DNA of 9,481 nt, from assembly GCA_002369055.1 (NCBI GenBank), contig DFEL01000145.1, positions 1-9,481 on the forward strand, read 5' to 3'. A model generated the notes under the pieces. The model saw nothing but the letters and a program-made list of their open reading frames with translations, was not told the origin of the DNA and made no database searches. A program made the translations under genes and the position numbers. The DNA is from Cyanobacteria bacterium UBA3803. GTDB taxonomy: Bacteria > Cyanobacteriota > Vampirovibrionia > Gastranaerophilales > Gastranaerophilaceae. Below, piece by piece: positions 1 to 6,647 of this stretch. The first letter of the stretch is position 1. The number at the start of each line of letters is the position of its first letter.

Positions 1-16
1 ATCCGACTTTTTCCAT
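1..16 (-). CDS. Start of a divergent gene, cut by the left edge
   Basis: Read on the minus strand, an ATG at 16-14 follows a strong ribosome-binding sequence AAAGGAGG (plus-strand 21-28) with a 4-nt gap. Only five codons are visible (M-E-K-V-G), so no family can be named. The strong SD next to an in-frame ATG is the only evidence. If real, the gene is transcribed away from the restriction operon and shares its upstream region; a regulator is one possibility for such a position, but nothing in the five residues shows that. The 4-nt SD spacing is short but workable. Confidence 0.5.
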
Positions 17-77
17 ACGACCTCCTTTAACGTGTCGTATACATCACTCAAATACTTGTTAAAATCAAGTGTCGGAT
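1..77. repeat. Four copies of GTCGKAT in two orientations
   Basis: The heptamer occurs as ATCCGAC (1-7) and ATACGAC (15-21) in one orientation and as GTCGTAT (34-40) and GTCGGAT (71-77) in the other. The two rightward copies extend to GTGTCGTAT (32-40) and GTGTCGGAT (69-77). The pair 15-21/34-40 is a perfect 7-bp inverted repeat around the SD of the divergent gene. The outer pair 1-7/71-77 is also perfect. Such a cluster could be operator half-sites for a regulator controlling both directions, or stems in an RNA leader. The pattern is seen directly; the role is inferred. Confidence 0.45.
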
Positions 78-85
78 TATTTTCA

Positions 86-94
86 TGGTATTAT
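86..94 (+). promoter_or_regulatory. Candidate extended -10 promoter for the operon
   Basis: TGGTATTAT matches the extended -10 form TGnTATAAT with one mismatch. No good -35 hexamer lies 16-18 bp upstream, which an extended -10 element can tolerate. A start near 101 would give a leader of about 20 nt before hsdM. AT-rich sequence produces such matches by chance, so confidence is modest. Confidence 0.35.
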
Positions 95-111
95 TAGAAC
101 AAAAGAATAGC

Positions 112-115
112 GGGG
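112..115 (+). promoter_or_regulatory. Weak ribosome-binding site of hsdM
   Basis: GGGG lies 7 nt before the ATG at 123. It is weaker than the AAGGAG sites inside the operon, and it supports 123 as the start because the protein from there begins with the expected HsdM N-terminal helical region. Confidence 0.45.
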
Positions 116-122
116 TTTTATC

Positions 123-1571
123 ATGTTTGAACAAAGTTTTAAAAATATTGATAATTTACTAAGAAAAGACAAAGGGCTCTCAACCGAAATTGATTACGTT
201 GAGCAGACTTCGTGGCTTTTGTTCCTCAAGTATTTGGAAGATTTAGAAAAGAATAAATCGCTTGAAGCAGAACTCAACGGGCAAATTTATACTCCTATTT
301 TGGATAATAAATACACTTGGAGCAGTTGGGCATTTCCTGCGGATCCTGACGGCAACTTGGATAATGACAAAGCTCTGACAGGCGAAGATTTAAATAATTT
401 TGTAAGAAACGAACTTTTCCCATACCTAAAGAGTTTCAAACAAAGAGCAGAAAGTGCAAATACTCTTGAATACAAGATTGGCGAAATTTTTAACGAAATT
501 ACAAACAAATTCCAAAGCGGTTATATTTTAAGACAAGTTATTGATATTATTCAAACAATGCGTTTTCAGACAAGCGAAGAAAAACATGAGCTTTCTTGTT
601 TGTATGAAGACAAAATTCAAAATATGGGTAATTCCGGAAGAAATGGCGGAGAATATTATACCCCAAGACCGCTTATCAGAACTATTATTAAGGCAATAAA
701 ACCCGTAATCGGAAATAGGATTTATGACGGTGCTTTGGGTTCGGCAGGGTTCTTGGTTGAAGCGTTTGATTACCTTAAAAATTCAAGAGAATTATCTGTT
801 AATGATATGAAAACTTTGCAAGAAAAAACATTGTTTGGAAAAGAAGCAAAGCCGATTCCGTATATTATCGGAACAATGAATATGATTTTGCACGGGGTAG
901 AGGCTCCGCACATTTTGCATACAAATACGCTTGCTGAAAACATTATGCAGATTCAGGAGAAAGACAGATATGATGTAATATTAGCAAATCCGCCATTTGG
1001 AGCTAGTGAAGATATAGCGTCTGTTGAGCAAAATTTCCCGATTCGCTCCAGCGAAACTGCTTATTTATTTTTGCAACATTTTATTAAATCGCTTAAAGCA
1101 GGTGGTACGGCAGGAATTGTAATCAAAAATACGTTCCTTTCAAACGGTGATGCGAAAGAAGTAAGACGGGAACTGTTAGATTCTTGTAATTTATATGCAG
1201 TACTTGATTTGCCTGCAAAAGTATTTACAGCAGGAGTAAAAACAGTTGTATTATTCTTTAAAAAAGGTGAACCAACCAAAAAGATTTGGTATTATCAACT
1301 GAATTTAGACAGAAACTTGGGCAAAACAAATCCTTTAAATGAAAACGATTTAAAAGACTTTTTAGACTGTATTGCAACATTTAAAGAAACTGAAAACTCT
1401 TGGTTTATTAATCTTGATGATGTTGACCCTAAAACACTTGATCTTTCAGTAAAAAATCCTAACAAAAATGATGAAATCGTTTATCGTGAACCGAAAGATA
1501 TTATTGCCGAAATCGAACAACTTGATATCCAAAGTGCCGAAATAATCGCTAAAATTAAGGAGTTGGTGTAG
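123..1571 (+). CDS. hsdM: Type I restriction-modification DNA methyltransferase subunit M
   Basis: This is the adenine-N6 methyltransferase subunit of a Type I system. It uses S-adenosylmethionine and acts in the cytoplasm in an M2S complex, alone or with HsdR. The 482 residues contain an N-terminal helical HsdM domain (about 1-150), the GEYYTPRPLIRTII segment (176-189) that precedes the catalytic domain, SAM-binding motif I as DGALGSAGF (202-210) and catalytic motif IV NPPF (289-292). A charged helix closes the protein (about 457-482). Length is normal for the family. The motif I variant looks intact and is, as far as I recall, usual for this HsdM group. The next gene's ATG follows the TAG stop with no gap, and the last codons double as its SD. 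Sampled GC of about 40-43% is higher than in the following two genes. Confidence 0.96.
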   Translation: MFEQSFKNIDNLLRKDKGLSTEIDYVEQTSWLLFLKYLEDLEKNKSLEAELNGQIYTPILDNKYTWSSWAFPADPDGNLDNDKALTGEDLNNFVRNELFPYLKSFKQRAESANTLEYKIGEIFNEITNKFQSGYILRQVIDIIQTMRFQTSEEKHELSCLYEDKIQNMGNSGRNGGEYYTPRPLIRTIIKAIKPVIGNRIYDGALGSAGFLVEAFDYLKNSRELSVNDMKTLQEKTLFGKEAKPIPYIIGTMNMILHGVEAPHILHTNTLAENIMQIQEKDRYDVILANPPFGASEDIASVEQNFPIRSSETAYLFLQHFIKSLKAGGTAGIVIKNTFLSNGDAKEVRRELLDSCNLYAVLDLPAKVFTAGVKTVVLFFKKGEPTKKIWYYQLNLDRNLGKTNPLNENDLKDFLDCIATFKETENSWFINLDDVDPKTLDLSVKNPNKNDEIVYREPKDIIAEIEQLDIQSAEIIAKIKELV

Positions 1572-1574
1572 ATG
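1557..1574 (+). promoter_or_regulatory. Coupled stop/SD/start at the hsdM end, near-copy of 2388-2405
   Basis: The last codons of hsdM form an AAGGAG ribosome site 9 nt before the next ATG, which directly follows TAG. This 18-base junction matches the one at 2388-2405 at 16 of 18 positions. Translational coupling is likely. Confidence 0.7.
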
Positions 1575-2402
1575 GTTGATAATGCAGACAACGACGAAAT
1601 AAAATTAAAACCTTATTATGTTGCTTATTTGGATATTTTGGGGATAAAAAATGCTATAAATTCTGAAGAAAGTGGAGTATATCTTAATAAAATAAATGAA
1701 CTGTATAAAGAATCAATGAAAATGATAAATACATATAATTCTTTAAAAGGCTATAAACTTAATATAAAAACCAAAATTTTTTCAGATAATATTATCATTG
1801 CTATACCTAAAGAAGAGTTTTTTGGTTCTTCAACAAATGATATAAGATCTTTTTATATGGTCATTATAGTAGCAGTTTTTCAAATCATTGCTCTAGGTCT
1901 TGAATTGCTCATTAGAGGTAGTTTAGTTATAGATAATCTTTATATAGACGAAAATTTTGTTTACGGAATGGCTCTATCAAAAGGGTATGAATTAGAATCT
2001 TCTGTAGCAAACTATCCGAGAGTTATAATAAATTCTAGAGATATAAGTTTATTTCTAAAATCAGATATACAACAAAATATTATTGAGAAAGACAGTTCTA
2101 ACATGTTTTATGTTAATCCATTTAAAGGTTATTATGATACTTTTACTCCAGAAGAACGGGAAATTATTGACCCAAAATCATATGATGAAGCATTTAATCA
2201 TATACATGAGATTCTTACTCCAAAACTAAAAGAAGATAATTCAGATAAAGTAAATCAAAAAATATGTTGGTTTATAAATTTATTCAATAAATATTGTAAA
2301 GAAAAAGGATATAATCAATACATAGTAGATATTTCCAAATATCCTTACGACCCATATGAAGTTCCAACAATATGTACAGGTAAAGCAAAGGAGTTAGTGT
2401 AA
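1572..2402 (+). CDS. Nucleotidyl-cyclase-like protein (possible signal synthase for the adjacent TIR protein)
   Basis: No named family is certain for this 276-residue protein. What is visible is the motif order of a class III nucleotidyl cyclase catalytic domain. A first strand, YVAYLDILG (16-24), carries D21 where a metal-binding aspartate would sit. A second hairpin, KIFSDNIIIAIP (68-79), carries D72. A stretch at 113-143 has the elements LIRGSL, then VYGMALSKGYELES, resembling the G-x-x-V-N-x-A-x-R-L-E region of cyclases. Residues 94-112 are very hydrophobic but fit a buried helix better than a membrane segment. The C-terminal part (about 200-276) is charged and unassigned. Pycsar defence systems pair a cyclase of this fold with a TIR or membrane effector, and a TIR gene follows with no gap. 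Cyclase activity is inferred. It could be an inactive sensor version or a conserved protein of another role. Sampled GC of 18-33% is below that of hsdM. Confidence 0.55.
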   Translation: MVDNADNDEIKLKPYYVAYLDILGIKNAINSEESGVYLNKINELYKESMKMINTYNSLKGYKLNIKTKIFSDNIIIAIPKEEFFGSSTNDIRSFYMVIIVAVFQIIALGLELLIRGSLVIDNLYIDENFVYGMALSKGYELESSVANYPRVIINSRDISLFLKSDIQQNIIEKDSSNMFYVNPFKGYYDTFTPEEREIIDPKSYDEAFNHIHEILTPKLKEDNSDKVNQKICWFINLFNKYCKEKGYNQYIVDISKYPYDPYEVPTICTGKAKELV

Positions 2403-2405
2403 ATG
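2388..2405 (+). promoter_or_regulatory. Coupled stop/SD/start before the TIR gene
   Basis: AAGGAG lies 9 nt before the ATG at 2403, which directly follows TAA. It repeats the 1557-1574 junction, and both upstream proteins end in the residues KELV. Confidence 0.7.
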
Positions 2406-3248
2406 CAAAAACCAATAATTTTTATATCTCATATAACGGAAGAAAAAGAACTAGCATTAGAATTAAAGAAAATTATTAAGAAAAAATTTTTAAGTATGGC
2501 TGAGGTTTTTGTGTCTTCTGACGAAAATAGCATAGAACTTGGACATGAGTGGCTTGAAAATATCACTAATGGTTTAAAAACATGCAGTATAGAATTAATA
2601 TTGTGTAGTCAAATATCAATTTCAAGACCATGGATAAATTTTGAAGCTGGTGCAGGTTGGGTGCGTAAAGATTGCAGAGTTATTCCTATTTGTCATTCAA
2701 ATATGCATCCAGATTCTTTGCCATTACCTTTAAATTTATTACAAGGAATGATGTTGAATGACAAAATCAAATTTCAAGAGTTGTTAAAAATTATTGCTAA
2801 TCAAGTAGGGTGTGATGTACCTGAACTTGATTGTGATGATTTTATTACTTTTGTAAAAGCATTTGAAGAAAAATATACATATTGGAATATTGTAAACGAT
2901 TGTTTTGAAAGATTATTTAATATGCTTGTAAAATATGGAACTATACAAATAGACGAACAAAGAGGCTTAAAATTATATAACAATAAAGAACAATTTAAAT
3001 TATTTATTAGAGATCTTTTAAATAGAAGACAATATGAGAATATATGTGTTTATATCAGCAATTATGATTCAACTATTTTTGAAAAACTTGAAAAATTAAA
3101 CATAATGAGTAGTATAACGACTGGAATGGGGAAAAGTTCTGGGGGTAATTATACTAAATTTACTATTAATAAATTAACAAATTTTGATAATATAGTATTC
3201 AACGAAAATTTTATATTTTGTCTGAATGAGGTAACCAATGCTAAATAA
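2403..3248 (+). CDS. TIR-domain protein, putative NAD-cleaving effector
   Basis: Residues 1-135 or so form a bacterial TIR domain. Box 1 is IIFISHITEEKELALEL (5-21). A BB-loop-like region runs from VFVSSDENSIELGHEWLENI (35-54) to about residue 61. The segment SRPWINFEAGAGW (74-86) places E81 in the WxxxE arrangement of the catalytic glutamate of TIR NADases, and a further conserved strand is RVIPICH (92-98). Known bacterial TIR effectors cleave NAD+ or make signalling nucleotides during antiphage responses. Residues 155-281 are a lysine- and asparagine-rich domain I do not recognise; it has no visible cyclic-nucleotide-binding cassette of the CAP type and no membrane helix. The gene follows the cyclase-like gene without a gap and overlaps the hsdS start by 11 nt, so it is co-translated with the restriction genes. 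TIR assignment is firm; NADase activity and its trigger are inferred. Confidence 0.85.
   Translation: MQKPIIFISHITEEKELALELKKIIKKKFLSMAEVFVSSDENSIELGHEWLENITNGLKTCSIELILCSQISISRPWINFEAGAGWVRKDCRVIPICHSNMHPDSLPLPLNLLQGMMLNDKIKFQELLKIIANQVGCDVPELDCDDFITFVKAFEEKYTYWNIVNDCFERLFNMLVKYGTIQIDEQRGLKLYNNKEQFKLFIRDLLNRRQYENICVYISNYDSTIFEKLEKLNIMSSITTGMGKSSGGNYTKFTINKLTNFDNIVFNENFIFCLNEVTNAK
3228..3231 (+). promoter_or_regulatory. Ribosome-binding site of hsdS inside the TIR gene
   Basis: GAGG sits 6 nt before the ATG at 3238, within the last codons of the TIR gene. It supports the overlapping start and termination-reinitiation coupling. Confidence 0.55.
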
Positions 3249-4479
3249 TATTCTTGAAAAATGGGAAGAAAAAACACTTGATGAAGTATGTACTTTTTCA
3301 AGAGGTTTAACATATTCAAAAAAAGACGAAGTCGATGTATCAAATAATGTTGTTTTACGTGCAAATAATATTGATCTAGTATCAAACACTTTAAACCTTG
3401 AAGAATTGAAATATATAAATGACAATATTTTCATTCCTGAAGATAAAAAAGTAAAAGAAAATTCCATAATAATGTGTATATCTAGCGGGAGTAAATCACA
3501 CTTAGGTAAAGTTGCATTTATAGATAAAAATTATGGGTATGCTTTTGGCGGATTTATGGGTTTGATTATACCAAAGGAAAATATTATTCCGAGATTTTTG
3601 TATTATATGCTGATTACTCCAGCTTTTAAAGACCGAATATTACATTTAACAGATGGTGCAAATATAAATAACTTAAAATATTCTGACTTAAAAGATTTTA
3701 TATTAAATATACCATCATTATCAGAGCAACAGCGGATTGTGGGATTATTGGATGAGGCTTTTGAAAATATTGAAAAAGCGAAGCAAAACACCCTCCAAAA
3801 CCTCAACAATGCTAAAGAATTGTTTGAAAGCTATTTGAAAAAATATTTTGAAATTGGTAATAGTACATGGTATAAATATAAATTATCAGAAATAACAACA
3901 AAAATAGGTAGCGGAGCAACTCCTTTAGGCGGTAAAAAAGCATATATTGATAGTGGAATTTCTTTAATCCGTAGTATGAATGTTTATGACAGAGAATTTA
4001 TTTATGAAGGACTTGCTCATATAAATGAAGAACAAGCAAAACAATTGAATGTTGTAACGATACAAGAAAAGGATGTATTGCTTAATATTACTGGGGCTTC
4101 TGTTGCTCGCTGTTGCGTAGTACCTTCAGATATTATTCCTGCAAGAGTAAATCAACACGTATCAATAATTAGACCAAAACAAGACATCGTTTCATCAAGA
4201 TTCTTATGTTACTTATTAACCTCAAATTATTATAAAAATAAATTGCTAAAAGATGGAGAAGAGGGAGGGGCAACAAGACAAGCACTAACAAAAATGGGGC
4301 TAGAACAATTTGAAGTCTATATCCCAAATACACTGGAAGAACAACAAAAAATTGTTGAACAACTTGATGAACTTCAGGAGCAAACAAAAAATCTTGAACA
4401 AATCTACACTCAAAAACTTCAAGACCTAGACGAACTAAAACAATCCATCCTCCAAAAAGCCTTCAACGGAGAATTGTAA
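3238..4479 (+). CDS. hsdS: Type I restriction-modification specificity subunit S
   Basis: HsdS sets the bipartite DNA target for both methylation and cleavage. The 413 residues show the standard two-repeat layout: target recognition domain 1 (about 8-160); a conserved helical spacer beginning LSEQQRIVGLLDEAFENIE (161-179) and running to about 205; recognition domain 2 (about 210-363); and a second helix, LEEQQKIVEQLDELQEQ (366-382), ending in KAFNGEL (407-413), a common HsdS terminus. Both helices are coiled-coil-like and set the spacing of the two half-sites. Length is normal and no frameshift is visible. The recognition sequence cannot be read from the protein. The first recognition domain is sampled at about 22% GC while the spacer and 3' end are near 40%, suggesting domain exchange. 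The last codons carry GGAG, which serves as the SD of the next gene. Confidence 0.95.
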   Translation: MLNNILEKWEEKTLDEVCTFSRGLTYSKKDEVDVSNNVVLRANNIDLVSNTLNLEELKYINDNIFIPEDKKVKENSIIMCISSGSKSHLGKVAFIDKNYGYAFGGFMGLIIPKENIIPRFLYYMLITPAFKDRILHLTDGANINNLKYSDLKDFILNIPSLSEQQRIVGLLDEAFENIEKAKQNTLQNLNNAKELFESYLKKYFEIGNSTWYKYKLSEITTKIGSGATPLGGKKAYIDSGISLIRSMNVYDREFIYEGLAHINEEQAKQLNVVTIQEKDVLLNITGASVARCCVVPSDIIPARVNQHVSIIRPKQDIVSSRFLCYLLTSNYYKNKLLKDGEEGGATRQALTKMGLEQFEVYIPNTLEEQQKIVEQLDELQEQTKNLEQIYTQKLQDLDELKQSILQKAFNGEL

Positions 4480-4482
4480 ATG
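4468..4482 (+). promoter_or_regulatory. Coupled SD and start at the hsdS end
   Basis: GGAG (4468-4471), encoded in the conserved Gly-Glu of the HsdS C-terminus, lies 8 nt before the ATG at 4480. That ATG directly follows the TAA stop. This matches the zero-gap layout of the two junctions after hsdM and the cyclase-like gene. Confidence 0.6.
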
Positions 4483-5169
4483 TTTTTAGGAGTTTTTATT
4501 AAATTTGGAGAAAAAGAACATTTATTGCAATTACAAAATGAAGGATTAATATATTGCAATACTTTTGAATATTTTGAAAAATGTGAAAACAGTGAACAAT
4601 ATGATCCGAATGAAAATGCAACAAGCATTTCTCAAGGTAATAATTGTAATTTTATCGTAAATGGATATGAAATAAATGCTGAATCAGGATTAATTAATGT
4701 TATTTTAAAATCTAAAAAATTAAATCATAAAAAATTTACGCATTTATTTTCTATGTTTTGCAGACTTCAAAATGATACTTTTGAATCATATAACCAAACT
4801 TTTTTTGATAACCGCTTGAAAAAATTTGGTGAATATATGTTAGTTATATATAACCCATTTGAATTTATGAAAAGATTAAAATACACATTGGATAAACTAA
4901 GTGAAACAAAAGAAATTGAATATGCAGAAACCAAAAGAATAGAATATATCGACTTTAACACTTATAATGGAGAAATAGAAGCATTTAGAAAATCTGATAA
5001 ATATAAACACCAATCAGAATGGAGGCTTGCTATTCAAAATAAAAATTATAACACCCCTTTTATGTTTAATATAGAACCAATACAAGATATTTCTATTTTA
5101 ATGCCAACAAATAAGTGTAAAAATATAATCACAAAAAATGAAAACGGAAAAAATATAATTGAATTTTAG
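4480..5169 (+). CDS. DUF2971-like hypothetical protein
   Basis: I cannot give a function. The 229-residue protein starts with a pattern seen in DUF2971-type proteins: a short strand, then EHLLQLQNEGLIYCNTFEYF (13-32). It continues with THLFSMFCRL (87-96) and the late motif KYKHQSEWRLAIQ (174-186), where E180, W181 and R182 are the likely conserved core. No signal peptide or membrane segment is visible. The gene starts directly after the hsdS stop and ends 14 nt before the next gene, so it belongs to the operon. It is the most AT-rich gene here (15-23% GC in two samples), unlike hsdM and hsdR, which suggests separate acquisition. Family members occur singly in mobile and defence regions. A toxin or effector role is possible but unsupported by a catalytic motif I can name. 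Confidence 0.6.
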   Translation: MFLGVFIKFGEKEHLLQLQNEGLIYCNTFEYFEKCENSEQYDPNENATSISQGNNCNFIVNGYEINAESGLINVILKSKKLNHKKFTHLFSMFCRLQNDTFESYNQTFFDNRLKKFGEYMLVIYNPFEFMKRLKYTLDKLSETKEIEYAETKRIEYIDFNTYNGEIEAFRKSDKYKHQSEWRLAIQNKNYNTPFMFNIEPIQDISILMPTNKCKNIITKNENGKNIIEF

Positions 5170-5183
5170 TATATAATAAATTT

Positions 5184-6647
5184 ATGATTGAACAAATTAA
5201 AAAGTTAATAGCCGGTGGTGAAAATCAGCATGTAGAGTTTAAGAAAGCAAAAAATGATTTTCCAAATGATGCATTTGAATCAATTTGTGCGTTTCTAAAT
5301 ACTGACGGAGGAACTCTGATTCTTGGAGTTGAAGATGACGGGACTGTTATTGGTGTAAATCCAAAATCTATCGATCAAATTAAAACAAAATTTGTTACTT
5401 CAATTAACAACCCTGAACTTTTAAATCCTGTAATTTATTTGAATATTAACGACATTGAGTATGAAGGTAAAACTATTTTATATATAATTGTTCCAAATGC
5501 TTCCAATGTATACAGATATAAAAGTCGAATTTATAAAAGAAATCATGAATCTGATTCGGATATTACAGATATAGCCGAAGAAGTTGCAAAACTATACTTA
5601 TTAACTGATAATTCATACTCTGAAAACCAAATTTTTCCATATTTACCCGTTGAAGAATTGCGAACAGATTTAATTGCAAAAGTAAAAAAGATTGCAAAAA
5701 TTAACAACGCAAGTAATGACTGGAGTGATTTAGATACAAAAGAGTTTTTACGCAGAAATAAACTTTATCGCAGAAATTATACAACAAATCAAGAAGGTGT
5801 AACTCTTGCAGGAGTTTTGCTATTTGGTACAGATGAACAAATTGCCTCTGTTGTTCCAAGTTTTAAATTTGAGCTTGCTAAATGTGTTGATAATCCTGAA
5901 AGATATGATGATAGGATTACGTTACAAACTAATCTTATTGATTGTTTAGAACAAGCTTCCGCTTTCATTGAAAAGCATTTGCCAAGTCCCTTTTATCTTG
6001 AAGGTACACAAAGAATAGATTTACGAAACAATATTTTCAGAGAGATTATTGCAAATATGCTTGTGCATAAAGAATATTCCGGAGCTGAACCAACAAAGCT
6101 AATAATAAAAAAGAATGAAATTATTGCAGAAAATAGTAATAAACCACATATAAGAGGTTTTATTACTCTGCAAAATACAGAAAATTTCTCTAAAAATCCA
6201 AATATAGTAAAGATTTTTAGGGCTATGGGCTATGTTGAAGATTTTGGAACAGGTATTCCTAAATTATTCAAATATTGCAATGCTTATACGGGCTTTGACC
6301 CCGTTATTGAGGATGGAAATATTTTTCACATCACTGTAAAACATGAATTTTTCTCTAGTACACAAAAAAGTGATACAGTTGGTACAAAAATGACACAGTT
6401 GAGTGATACAGTTGGTACAAAAGTACTACAGTCAAAAAATCAAAAACGGGTAATGGAATTCTGCATAATACCAAAGACAGCAGTAGAAATATTGGAGTAT
6501 CTTGGACTTAAATCCAAAAATAATGTACTTCGTCGTGTTATTAATCCATTATTAGAACAAGGTTTGCTTGTTCGCACAATTCCTGAAAAGGCAAACAGTT
6601 CTAAACAAAAATACGTTGTTAATACTCAAGAGGAATCTAATGACTGA
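5184..6647 (+). CDS. AlbA_2/Schlafen-type ATP-binding protein with C-terminal winged helix
   Basis: Residues 14-135 form an AlbA_2 (Schlafen AAA_4) domain: the core runs EFKKA (18-22), ESICAFLNTDGGTLILGVEDD (32-52), VIGV (55-58). The middle holds the region FREIIANMLVHKEYSG (285-300) and VEDFGTGIPKLFKYC (351-365), matching the GHKL-like ATP-binding part of this family. A linker with two SDTVGTK units (396-402, 407-413) leads to a winged-helix-like end (about 425-475), so DNA binding is plausible. Length is normal. Proteins of this kind are often encoded within Type I restriction operons, but their role there is not settled; regulation or an accessory defence function is proposed. The stop overlaps the hsdR start by 8 nt. 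No SD is visible before the ATG, unlike the other genes. The start is chosen because the AlbA_2 domain begins a few residues later. Confidence 0.85.
   Translation: MIEQIKKLIAGGENQHVEFKKAKNDFPNDAFESICAFLNTDGGTLILGVEDDGTVIGVNPKSIDQIKTKFVTSINNPELLNPVIYLNINDIEYEGKTILYIIVPNASNVYRYKSRIYKRNHESDSDITDIAEEVAKLYLLTDNSYSENQIFPYLPVEELRTDLIAKVKKIAKINNASNDWSDLDTKEFLRRNKLYRRNYTTNQEGVTLAGVLLFGTDEQIASVVPSFKFELAKCVDNPERYDDRITLQTNLIDCLEQASAFIEKHLPSPFYLEGTQRIDLRNNIFREIIANMLVHKEYSGAEPTKLIIKKNEIIAENSNKPHIRGFITLQNTENFSKNPNIVKIFRAMGYVEDFGTGIPKLFKYCNAYTGFDPVIEDGNIFHITVKHEFFSSTQKSDTVGTKMTQLSDTVGTKVLQSKNQKRVMEFCIIPKTAVEILEYLGLKSKNNVLRRVINPLLEQGLLVRTIPEKANSSKQKYVVNTQEESND
6369..6422 (+). repeat. In-frame exact 21-bp repeat, 33-bp period
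   Basis: The same 21 bases occur at 6369-6389 and 6402-6422, encoding SDTVGTK twice with an 11-residue period in the linker of the AlbA_2 protein. A 33-bp unit keeps the frame, so slippage would change linker length without breaking the gene. Confidence 0.8.
6628..6634 (+). promoter_or_regulatory. Ribosome-binding site that fixes the hsdR start
   Basis: AAGAGGA lies 5 nt before the ATG at 6640. It favours this start over the upstream in-frame ATG at 6568, which lies inside the preceding gene and would add 24 residues unlike an HsdR N-terminus. Confidence 0.7.

Noticed and set aside
1848..1908. Membrane segment in the cyclase-like protein (residues 94-112)
   Set aside because: It sits between the conserved strands of a soluble cyclase-like fold and contains Q104, so a buried helix is more likely.
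3238..4479. Phase-variable or invertible hsdS
   Set aside because: Only one hsdS copy is present, with no second S fragment, recombinase or inverted repeats. The internal helix repeats are similar in protein but not in DNA.
6568..6639. Upstream in-frame ATG as the hsdR start
   Set aside because: It lies 80 nt inside the preceding gene with no SD, and the added residues do not resemble HsdR. The ATG at 6640 has AAGAGGA at the right distance.
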